The notes below the pieces were generated by a model. The model ran no database searches. It was not told the origin of the DNA and saw nothing but the letters and a program-made list of their open reading frames with translations. A stretch of DNA of 64,000 nucleotides from Strigamia acuminata (lineage: Eukaryota > Arthropoda > Chilopoda > Geophilomorpha > Linotaeniidae), in the NCBI GenBank assembly GCA_949358305.1, contig OX442314.1, forward strand, positions 27,203,118 to 27,267,117. Reading direction: 5' to 3'. This document shows positions 55,844-64,000 of the stretch, in pieces; position 1 is the stretch's first letter; each line of letters begins with the position of its first letter. Position numbers and translations under genes: made by a program.

Positions 55844-57310
55844 GTGTATAATATTGTAAATGTCATATTGTTATTTACCTTTATTGCATGTTATTATGTT
55901 TTACTTAATGCGCCTCTTTTGCGAAACTACGTTATTCTTGCCCTGTTTAATGCAACGAATGCTGCATTCCGTCTACGTTTGTCAGGTTAAACAAATTTAA
56001 CAAACGAAAAACAGAAATTGAAGTTGCGAGTTGCGACCGACAGCGATAATTTGGAATAGGAGACGTGGGTTCTTAATTTAAGAAATGCGGTAATTTTAAT
56101 TAACTGTTAAATGAAGCAAACTGATACTGGAACTTTAGGAAACTGATATTGGACCTTCTTCTATCTCGAGTCATTCCACCGTTGCCTCCCAAACAATACT
56201 GTGTGTTTCAATAGGAAAGATGCAAGCCCAGCACATTGCGATACCACCAACATAGAGATCCATGAGTCTAGTGGGCAAATGAGGGGTCCGCAAGAAACGA
56301 CTGGTTTTCTTTGTAACCACAGCTTTGCATTTCTGCGCATGCTGATCTGTGCTGAGTTTGTGTTTTTCTTTTGAAAACAGAGTATTGCCAATCACAAGTT
56401 TAAATTGAATCCAATGTGTTTCATCAAAATCATCACGTTTAACTGTAATTAAAAGGATGAGATAGCTTTTAATTAACCCGGAACTCTGCAGGGGGGGAGT
56501 CACTTATTTATTTAATATGCGTTTCTCTTGATGATGGGCTGTACAGCAGACAGTTTGTCAGGGATACAATTAGCTGCATTTGAAAAGCCATTTATAGATT
56601 AAAGAACATTTTGCAGCTTCGAATTTTGAATGTAAATTTTGTGTCATTTGATCTGCCCGGCTTGAGTTAACATCGGCTTGATTTAACTTAAAAAATGGTG
56701 GACGGTTTAGTCAGCAGTGGGTATGTCCACCAGGTTTAGACAAGGAAACGTGTTTAACAGTCGTGGTTGGGACTTTCTTGGCTGTGTTTGCTTTAACACA
56801 TTTTCACAAAATGAGCCTTGCGTTGTGGTATGTTGCGAGGCTAGTTTTTGTGAAAATGGCGCTGAACGTGCATTCGGTTTGCGATTTTTGGGTTGGTTTT
56901 TTTAGTGTTTAAATGAAAAATACCTTTTGTTTTTAAAAATAAATAACTTTTGATATTTCTAATTATACTTTTTGAGGAATACAAAGTGGTTTCATGTGGT
57001 TTTGTTTCAAGTGTTATTTTTTAAAAAGAATTTTTTGTGGTTATGACATCAAATCGACCTCAGCATGGCTAAGTGACGGTTAACTGCAATTTTAAACGCA
57101 CTTTCTGGCATTTTTAAATTGATTGCAGTTAAACAGCCTTTGTTGGGTGGTTTTTGTAGATTTTGAGAGATTTTTGTGAGGTTATTGTGAAGATTTGAGA
57201 GGATTGTACAGCTTTTGCTAACCTGTGGTGTATTGCAACCAACTACAAGCAGTAAGTTGGAATTGGAATTGGCAAAAATTGAAAACAAAATTTTGGGCGA
57301 CTAAGTTATT
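55844..57310. other. no gene recognised; one MITE left end
   Basis: A TTAGCTGCATTTGAAAAGCC at 56567 resembles the left ends of the GCTGCATT family, but no right end was found. A plus-strand frame 56717-56905 is cysteine-rich without motif. Confidence 0.35.
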
Positions 57311-57311
57311 G

Positions 57312-57662
57312 AATGTCGTTTTAGCGACGCGACATTTTAGCGATTGCTACGTTTTAGCGACGCGACACGATTTACCGCGACAAGCCGGCTCAAAAAAGTG
57401 GTTTGCATCAAAAAACCAGTAATGTTAGGTTTGCGGGGGGGTCAAGAGGGGGCGCAGCCCCCCCTTGTTAGCCTTTCTTAGGAATTAAACCTAAACTATA
57501 TGGTTAGGTTAATATTAGTGTTAGTATTAGTGCTGTTTTAGCGACCATCACTTTAGCGAACATGTCATTTTAGCGATTTTTGTGTCGCTAAAATGACATG
57601 TTTGCTAAAATGGTGTGTTGCTAAAATTAAATTGCTAAAATGAAATCACTAAAATGAAGTAC
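57312..57662. mobile_element. TTTTAGCGA-rich element, probable MITE
   Basis: TTTTAGCGACGCGACA words at 57318-57375 face TGTCGCTAAAATGACATG and related words at 57584-57655 in inverted orientation. The centre has a GC-rich block with GGGGGCGCAGCCCCCCC that forms its own hairpin. Confidence 0.6.
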
Positions 57663-58636
57663 ATCCGATTAGACTGGTTAGACAAAATATAAGAGTTGAA
57701 TTATTTTGTCATTTTTGTTATCCCGTGCAAAACGCAAAATTTTGATTCATAAAATTCTTCTTTTACGGATCCCTATTAATTTGTTTAATAGCTTTCGCAC
57801 AGTCAATTGCAACCGTTTTAATGATACCCTCAAAGTAGTGTGAAATCATTTTTAAAAGCGTGTAATTTCCAAAGCAGACTAAACATGTTTTTATGCTGTA
57901 CAGCACAGCAGAGCATAGCATACAAATGAAGCAATAAAAGTTGTTTGGTTGCGGGTTTTGAATTTCACGATTCCATTCCTATGTGAATACTATAGAATAG
58001 GAAGTTTTGAGCGATGAAAATGATGCCTTTTAAGTGCTATGAAGCTTTTAAGAACCACTTTGCTTTTTTCATCGCTCCCAAGACATCAACTTGTGAAACT
58101 TTGCAACTTCTCGCTTCGCTGACACCCACCCAAACGAAAGGGGAAACGAAATGGGCCGAGGGAGGTGCGGAGGGTGGGGAGCCTCTATTTCCACCCCCAG
58201 CTCTGCAGAATATACTTTTTATATATTTTACTTTTTTTTCCTTTTTTTGGAATTGCAAAACTGAGACGCTATACAATGGATTAATGAATTTTAAAGGAGT
58301 TTGAGGACAAATCTTGGGCTACGATGTTGTCAAAGTGCTTTCAAATGGATGATGTATTTTTAAATAGTCCATTTTGACTAAAAGCGGGTGCAGGTGGGCT
58401 TCCCCCAACGGATAAATAATTCAAATCCCAGATAGGGGGTGTTTAAATGGAACGTTTTCCACCTGGGAGTGATGAGCTTTATGTTTAAGCGTTGCATATT
58501 TTAGGGGTTTGAAAATCTAGGGTTTTGGAACTTGATTTGGGTATGAATTTTTAAATTTCTACACTAACCAATTCCCATTTAGCGAAAACCGAAGTTTTAG
58601 TCGCCAAAAACTCGGTTATATATTGAGAACCGGTAA
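57663..58636. other. no gene recognised
   Basis: A plus-strand frame 58014-58304 is open, but with no motif and overlapping a C-rich stretch. Confidence 0.35.
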
Positions 58637-59045
58637 TATACTCTCTATACAACGTTGTCCTAATTCAAGCCGTATTACGCCTAACTGTGGACTGTGTACT
58701 TCCACCAGGAAAAGTAGTCTTGTTCTATTTTTAAATTGTATGATTATTTTAATGTTTGAAATTATGTAAGTTTATTTCTTTTCTATAATAGAATGTTTTT
58801 TAAAATCATAAAATATTGTGTAATGCTGGTTTTATTTCTAAATACATGTTTGTTCAGACTGTTGAGTTTATTGGTTGCTTTGTCAGGAAAGCAAGCAGTT
58901 ATTGAATTTTGTTATCGGTTGCATTGTCTGGAAAGCAATCAACATGTATTTTGATCTATTTTTTGGGATCACTACACTAGTGAAAAGGCTGGGCCAATAG
59001 GAATTAGCGCACTCTTATACTCGGACAGAGTATAGCTCTTATAAG
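58637..59045. mobile_element. MITE copy, AGGAAAGCAA family
   Basis: It shares the interior GCTTTGTCAGGAAAGCAAGC, GGATCACTAC and AGTGAAAAGGCTGGGCCAAT with the element at 62359-62752. The ends are diverged (TACTCTCTATAC, TACTCGGACAGAGTA). Confidence 0.65.
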
Positions 59046-59639
59046 CTTACTCGGCCAGAGAATAGTACAGCTGCATTCCAAGTCTTATTTTGGTCTTGAT
59101 TTATCTTCTTTGAATGCATATTTTAGACGTTTATGCAACAAAAAGTTGTTTAACGGCTGTTTAAGTTGAAAATATTGAAATGCACAAAAGAAGGTTGTTT
59201 AAAATTTCAGTTGAACTTGTTTTTTAGTTTAAAAGTTGTGCGTACTGCCACTGAAAGCGGACTAATACAAGTGGAGTGGAAAAGTGATTTGGGTGCCACT
59301 AAATGCACTTACCCACTGGTAAGTGCACATTATTGTGTCTAACTTACTCTGAAATTCAGAATAAACTTGTTTAGTATCTGTACGTGCCAACTATAATATT
59401 AAAATTAAATTTACACACTAAAGTTATCGGGGGTAAACTGCCTCATTTAAAATGAATGCCATTTTCTTTCGATCTAAGCAAAGTTTTAAGTTTATTTCAT
59501 CAAAAAAATGCATAATGCTGCAAAATTAATAAGAAACTGAATCCAAGTTTGCAGATTTATGGTGAAGATTTTGCCACTGACAGCATTTTGAATGACATCG
59601 TGTGATTTATGTGATGCAAATTATTTATTGAAGGAATAA

Positions 59640-59770
59640 TTTTATCCACAGCGTCTAAAGTACGGCTGGCTCAGACGTCGGTTTTTGGATCACTAGACCA
59701 GTAAAATGGCTCGACCAATGGGATTTGGGGGTCTTTTTTAGTTCAATAAGAGTATAGATTATGCTTATGA
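59640..59770. mobile_element. right-end fragment of the AGGAAAGCAA-family MITE
   Basis: GGATCACTAGACCAGTAAAA, followed by TGGCTCGACCAATGGG and AAGAGTATAG, matches the last 80 bases of the 62359-62752 element. Confidence 0.65.
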
Positions 59771-59824
59771 AACTATGTGCTGATATCATTATTATTCCGC
59801 GTGCTATATACTGTTGTGTTTATT

Positions 59825-59930
59825 TTCAGCCCGTTTAAACACGTTTAAACGAACCTTTAAACGAAAACCCCATTCAAAAGTTTATTTAAACGGGTTTAAA
59901 CGATCGTTTATGAGTTATTGAATACGCCTA
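59825..59930. mobile_element. fragment of the GTTTAAACGA-rich MITE
   Basis: AAACGGGTTTAAACGATCGT, followed by GAGTTATTGAATACGCCTA, is the right end of the family at 30543 and 37950. Confidence 0.7.
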
Positions 59931-60107
59931 AACTCTATTCCAAAAAGTATTACAAATACTCCCATTGGTTGGGAGATTCACAGTTCAGTTGTGTCTTGAA
60001 TATGATGCTGTTTTCAGATTCCAGTAGACTTGTGCGAAGATTTTTTAAAGTGTCTCAACCAACCAACCAATGGGAGTATTTGTAATACTTTTTGGAATAG
60101 AGTTTAG
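59928..60107. mobile_element. TA-flanked MITE with 44-bp inverted repeats
   Basis: The left end CTAAACTCTATTCCAAAAAG, followed by TATTACAAATACTCCCATTG, mirrors the right end CAATGGGAGTATTTGTAATA, followed by CTTTTTGGAATAGAGTTTAG, with no mismatch seen. Its left TA is the terminal TA of the preceding MITE fragment. Confidence 0.92.
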
Positions 60108-60567
60108 TATTTGGATTTGGTGTCAGACGCCATTTTTTGAAGTTGCATCAAAACAGTGTTGTTTAAGAATGCTGTTTAATCTAAATGTGTTGTTTAAGAA
60201 TGCTGTTTAATCTAAATGATTTTATGAATTCTTCTAATGTTTTTTTTTGCTTGTGTTTGAATTAAATTTTGGGTTATTTACATTGAATTATGCTTCTTTG
60301 TAATGCATCATTGGTTTCTGATAGCAGAAATTAGCTGGATAATCATTTTTCTCACTTGATACAATAAACTTTAATAGAAAGTCGGATTCTTTTTCAATTT
60401 TTTTTTCTGTTTGCTTTGAAACTACCAACCAGAGCGTTAAATTACAAATAAAAACATGCACTCTTGTGTTAAATTAAATTCCTGCTCGTTTCTATACTTG
60501 ACAAGCTCCATTTTTTTTTCTTTGCTAACAATTTATTTTTTTCTTTACGTGTACTTATTCTTTTCAG
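60108..60567. other. intron or 5' flank of POMGNT1
   Basis: It includes a 31-bp direct duplication (GTGTTGTTTAAGAATGCTGT and on) at about 60153-60218. The last 30 bases are pyrimidine-rich and end in TTTTCAG, the acceptor of the first visible coding exon. The exon encoding the cytoplasmic N-terminus was not found. Confidence 0.6.
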
Positions 60568-60664
60568 GGGCTTCTTGTGGTTGTTCTTCTCGTCACTGTT
60601 GTCATCAATGTCATGTTCATCGTAGACACCACTCGCAAATTACATGAAAATCCGCTCAATTACG
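60568..60664 (+). CDS. POMGNT1: POMGNT1 exon: transmembrane anchor
   Basis: It encodes [20 protein letters not shown], then [12 protein letters not shown]. This is the single signal-anchor helix followed by the luminal start of the stem, matching the LLVTV-VN-..-LDTRR pattern of the family. The donor is ACG|GTAATG, leaving phase 1. Confidence 0.88.
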
Positions 60665-63633
60665 GTAATGAAAATAATGATCAAAATAAAAAAGTTGTTT
60701 TCGACAACTTCTTTGTTTTTCTTTTTAATTTAAATCAGTCCAAATGCATATTTTACACACAGATAAGAAAACTAGTTCAAAGCCTCTTTAACTGCAATAA
60801 ATTTAGATGCATGCTGGAAAACCTTTTAGATTTGCAGTTTCGACCATCAACTGGTCATCTTCAGTGGAAAAACAATAGGCGTGTTCAAAGTTTCGGTTTT
60901 TACGATTTTTACAGTTTCTATAAACGGAATGGCATCAAAAACAGCCAAAACTTATCACCAAAAACCGCAAAAACTAAAACCATGACTTGAGTGGTTTATG
61001 AATCGGTTTATGCCGGTTTTGGTTTTTACAACCAAATTCATAATAGAGAGTTTGCGGGATGCATTTTTCCCTCATTTTTCTCTACGTTACACTATTTTAG
61101 TGCCATATCGTAAGGGAAAAATCTTTAGTATATCGTTTTCAACACTAAATTAAAATATAGCGCGGCCAATCAGAATTGAGAACACTATATTGTTAGCTCC
61201 GCCCATTGCAAATGGCGATTATTTTGTTGTCCCGATCAAACACATCAGGCAAAGGTACGTAGATTGAATGATAAGTGAGGCCTAAAATTGAATTTTAGGC
61301 CCAAAACCATACTTTATAGGCATAATAATGGAATTTTATGCAGAAATTTGCACGCTTATGCCCCCAAATTAAATTTTTAGGCCCAAAATTACTAATTGTC
61401 AGTAGTTGGCTGAAATAGTGAGTGATAAGGGAAAAGTGCAGCCCGCAAAAACTTAATTTATCATTTTTCCCTTACATTATTTTTATACCGTATAGTGTTT
61501 AATTGTAAGGGAAAAATGCATCCCGCAAAAACTCTATTGGCCGCCTCGAAAGTTAGATAGACAGATCAGACTTTCAAGTGTTATAAACACTTTCAGGCGA
61601 AGCATCCACCTCTCAAAATGTGAATAAATGCTAAATTATGTTTAAATAAGGGGACCACAACTTCAATTCGTTGGTTAAATGAAAGAATAGTAATTTTTAT
61701 GCACCATGTATTGATATAACAACAAGATGTCTAACGGAATCTTGTGTGCAGAATGGAATGCGCAGTTTGAATTTAGCATCAAGATACCAGACGCAAACTG
61801 TCGTTGTCAAAATTATTGGTTTGACATAAAATGTATTGCTTTTTGCGGAACCTTTAAAAAATCCAGATGTAATGGATCATTACCATTTAATTATAGATGG
61901 TTAACAGAAGGTTGTTTCTGTTTTGTTATTGGTAATCATTATATAGTATTGATCTTCTATTGGAGAATGAAAAGGAGATTAGATTACCTCTTGCTTTGAA
62001 GGTACCGACTAAACCCTAGATGGAATTTTTTCATTTTATTTTGTTTTTCTTTCAGAAAATGTGGATTCTAGAAGTCACTCAATTGAAAAACGATACAACA
62101 GCATGAAACTGCAAGAAAGTCTTCCAAAAACACTTGCAGTTGAAGTGGTCAGTAGCCAGTCCAAAGTTTCAGTGACCGTCGATGGAACTACGGTAATTAT
62201 AATAATCAATTGTCACATCAGATAGTACAGAGTTTGCGGCAGGTACTTTTCCCTTATAAAAACCCCCGTTAAGCCTATAGGTATAAATTGGTCCTCCTAA
62301 GCCTAAGCAAAAGGGGTCCGGTCATTTCGTTGTCATTTTGTCTGAACAAAATGCTTGTTATACTCTTGTTCGAATCAAGAGTCCTTTCTCCCATTGGCCG
62401 AGCCTCAGTACTCCTAACTCCAGACTGTAAACTACCACTAGGAGAAGTAGTTTTTATTTTTATTTATTTTTGACATTTTGTGATTATTATGACTATTTAA
62501 ATTGATATAATTTTGATTGTTTTTAATTATAAAATGATTTTTCCACGTATAAAATAAAGTTTTATGCATTTTTTAATTTCAAACTTATGTTTCTTTTGTT
62601 TATTGATTGCTTTGCCAGGAAAGCAAACAATTTCCTAACAATAAATAATTGATTACAATTTTGGTGTTTGGGTTCATTTTTTTGGATCACTACGCCAGTA
62701 AAATGGCTCGGCCAATGGGAGAAAGGACTCTTTTGATTCGAACAAGAATATAGTTTGATTTTTCTTCACTCTCTCGCTTTGTGCGTCCCAGTCAAGGTGC
62801 GGCGAGTGCAAACTGAGCAAGGAACCTGGCCCTCTGCATTAACCATTCTGTTAGAAGCTAGAGTCAACCGAGGCGACGAAATGAACCGACCTCAAGCAAA
62901 ATATGACTCAAAAAGGCTTAACCGTCTTTCTCCCTTTTAATAAACGTCTTTATTTAGATATTAGAGGATGCCGAAGACACAAACGGAAGAGGCATTCACG
63001 TTTTAGTGTTAAACCAAGCGACCGGAAGCGTAATGGCGCAGAGAATGTTCGATACTTATTCACCACACGAAGACGAATCCATGGTTTTGTTCCTTAACAT
63101 GGTCTCGGACGGCCGAATCATCATTTTTACCATAAAGGTAATTAAATTGACTGCGCAAATCCTTTTTGTTTGCTCAAAAAAGCGAATTCGATGCAGGATG
63201 AAGGCACATTCCAAATGAAACAATCGGCAAGAGACATGCTGCGACGACTCGGAAGCAAGAAAGCGAACTTGATTGGTTGGAGGGATATGTGGGCCATGGT
63301 GGCCCAGAAGGGAGGAAAGATGTTTGGAGAGTCGTACAGCAAATCTCCAGATGTGAACACGTGGGGAGGACCCTTGTTGCTCAAAGCCGAGGCACCGCTA
63401 GTGTCTGTTGAAGGTCTTTCTGAAAATAACCTTTTGTAAATGAAATGTAGTAGTTGCTGAAGCGAGTCTTCCGCGTTATTGATGTGGATTAATTAAACTC
63501 TGCAGAGAGCGAGTGCGATTGGCCGGAGACGGAAGAGAACAGACGCCGGCGTGCATTTTGCAACCGTATTGAAGGGTATGGAAGCATATGCAGTTGCACG
63601 GATCCTGCGCCGCTCATATTCAATCCGCCGTCG
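60568..63633 (+). CDS. POMGNT1: POMGNT1, exons for membrane anchor and stem domain (partial)
   Basis: Protein O-mannose beta-1,2-N-acetylglucosaminyltransferase 1, a type II Golgi enzyme that adds GlcNAc from UDP-GlcNAc to O-mannose on alpha-dystroglycan. Five exons, 60568-60664, 62056-62192, 62958-63137, 63197-63413 and 63506-63633, give 253 codons with matching phases (1, 0, 0, 1, 0) and GT/AG introns of 1391, 765, 59 and 92 bp. They encode the membrane anchor, the carbohydrate-binding stem domain ([44 protein letters not shown]) and the Cys-rich linker before the catalytic domain ([15 protein letters not shown]). The start exon lies upstream and the catalytic domain lies beyond 64000. Motif order and spacing match the vertebrate protein as I know it. 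No frameshift or stop is seen. MITEs occupy introns 1 and 2 and the intron after 63633. Confidence 0.93.
61042..61538. mobile_element. MITE in POMGNT1 intron, AGAGTTTGCGGGATGCAT ends
   Basis: The left end AATAGAGAGTTTGCGGGATG, followed by CATTTTTCCCT, mirrors the right end AGGGAAAAATGCATCCCGCA, followed by AAAACTCTATT. Further copies of the GGGAAAAATGCA / TGCATTTTTCCC motif lie inside. Confidence 0.85.
61738..61793. mobile_element. MITE right-end fragment
   Basis: CAGAATGGAATGCGCAGTTT followed by TTAGCATCAAGATACC repeats the right end of the element at 12241-12488. Confidence 0.7.
62056..62192 (+). CDS. POMGNT1: POMGNT1 exon: start of stem domain
   Basis: Entered in phase 1, it reads [20 protein letters not shown] and ends [18 protein letters not shown], the first strand of the stem domain. 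The donor is ACG|GTAATT, phase 0. Confidence 0.92.
62228..62300. repeat. dispersed repeat fragment
   Basis: AGAGTTTGCGGCAGGTACTT to GTTAAGCCTATAGG is related to the reverse of 14465-14550 and to 14060-14095. Confidence 0.5.
62359..62752. mobile_element. MITE in POMGNT1 intron, 42-bp inverted repeats
   Basis: The left end TACTCTTGTTCGAATCAAGA, followed by GTCCTTTCTCCCATTGGCCG, mirrors the right end GGCTCGGCCAATGGGAGAAA, followed by GGACTC and TTGATTCGAACAAGA. The interior shares GCTTTGCCAGGAAAGCAAAC with copies at 58637 and 59640. Confidence 0.9.
62958..63137 (+). CDS. POMGNT1: POMGNT1 exon: stem domain core
   Basis: Sixty codons in phase 0: [40 protein letters not shown], ending RIIIFTIK. 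This is the most conserved stretch of the stem domain in the family. The donor is AAG|GTAATT. Confidence 0.95.
63197..63413 (+). CDS. POMGNT1: POMGNT1 exon: stem domain, second half
   Basis: After a 59-bp intron it reads [20 protein letters not shown], then [20 protein letters not shown] and [17 protein letters not shown]. The phase 1 donor is GAAG|GTCTTT. Confidence 0.95.
63506..63633 (+). CDS. POMGNT1: POMGNT1 exon: linker to the catalytic domain
   Basis: It reads [20 protein letters not shown], then [20 protein letters not shown]. The paired cysteines and the RRRR block mark the junction to the glycosyltransferase domain. The donor is TCG|GTAAGT, phase 0. The next exon is outside the window. 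Confidence 0.94.
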
Positions 63634-64000
63634 GTAAGTTGAACTGTTTCTGCACGTAGGAAGCGCCAAAGCGGTTTGTTTTTAGTTTTGTTTGGCACCG
63701 TCGGGGCGGCCGTGCTTAGCTTCGCACAGTGGGTGCATTCATAAAGTTGTTTAAACTTGTTTGTGTTTATTTACACGTTAGATTTTATATTTAGGCCGTT
63801 TAAAAGTTTAAAGGACTTTGTGAATGCGCGTATTGAGTAGTTTTGCACTGGGATTGCATTTTCACTAAAAATGTAGTTTTGTGGTCTAAAAGTGTCATAT
63901 TTTTATCAAGAATGCAGTTTTTCACGTAGAATTAACATTTATGCACTTACGGTATGTAGGGCATTTTTGAGCAAATGGTTGCAGTTTGTCTAAAAGATTC
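63634..64000 (+). other. POMGNT1 intron (continues past the window)
   Basis: It begins GTAAGT. The MITE at 63730-63832 lies within it. Confidence 0.8.
63730..63832. mobile_element. short MITE in POMGNT1 intron, GGTGCATTCA end
   Basis: GGGTGCATTCATAAAGTTGT, then TTAAACTT, mirrors AAGTTTAAAGGACTTTGTGA, then ATGCGCGTA, imperfectly. Confidence 0.65.

Larger units (their letters stand above)
60665..62055 (+). other. POMGNT1 intron with MITE insertions
   Basis: A 1391-bp intron that contains the 61042-61538 MITE, a right-end fragment of the 12241-type MITE at 61738-61793, and a TAGGCGTGTTCAAAG MITE-like left end at 60878. It ends TTTTTCTTTCAG. Confidence 0.85.

Noticed and set aside
56717-56905. 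Cys-rich 62-codon frame as the missing first exon of POMGNT1
   Set aside because: It lacks the basic, Trp-containing cytoplasmic N-terminus expected and has no donor in the right phase.
60456-60647. Hydrophobic frame with its own ATG upstream of POMGNT1 exon 60568
   Set aside because: The hydrophobicity comes from the polypyrimidine tract and the frame differs from the conserved one; the acceptor at 60567 explains the region better.

Overview
The window is AT-rich nuclear DNA from an animal, most likely an invertebrate. The firmest host evidence is five exons, with canonical splice sites and matching phases, that encode the N-terminal half of protein O-mannose beta-1,2-N-acetylglucosaminyltransferase 1 (POMGNT1). 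I saw no bacterial operons, no CRISPR array and no rRNA operon. The species cannot be named from the sequence alone.

Layout. Positions 1-39 kb hold no gene I can name. This stretch is a dense mosaic of non-autonomous inverted-repeat DNA transposons (MITEs and foldbacks), minisatellites with 20-31 bp periods, a Mutator-like (MULE) element that still codes for a SWIM zinc-finger transposase tail, an inverted pair of 5S-rRNA-derived retroposons, a tRNA-like SINE fragment and, at 2.8-3.3 kb, a possible unrecognised spliced gene. Positions 39153-52315 are one intact, very young Ty3/gypsy-type LTR retrotransposon of 13.2 kb on the minus strand. It has 1179-bp LTRs that differ at one base by eye, a 4-bp target duplication (ACTT), a tRNA-Pro-like primer binding site, a G-rich polypurine tract, gag, a -1 frame pol (protease, RT, RNase H, integrase with GPF module), and two extra downstream frames of 104 and 891 codons that do not look like env. 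Each LTR also holds a 188-codon open frame without an ATG. From 52.4 to 60.5 kb there are more MITEs and a Ty1/copia RNase H remnant. POMGNT1 runs on the plus strand from 60568 to 63633 and continues past the window.

How it fits together. The retrotransposon gag and pol are joined by a textbook -1 ribosomal frameshift signal: an in-frame A AAA AAC heptamer, a 6-nt spacer holding the gag stop, then a 15-bp stem-loop. The element landed inside an older MITE. Many of the MITEs belong to families with different interiors but the same TA-flanked end motif, roughly G(G/C)(T/C)G(C/T)(A/G)TTC. At least three of them carry their own minisatellite inside. A 21-bp satellite at 16 kb has a 146-bp higher-order repeat and is split by one such MITE. 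The introns of POMGNT1 have themselves been colonised by these elements.
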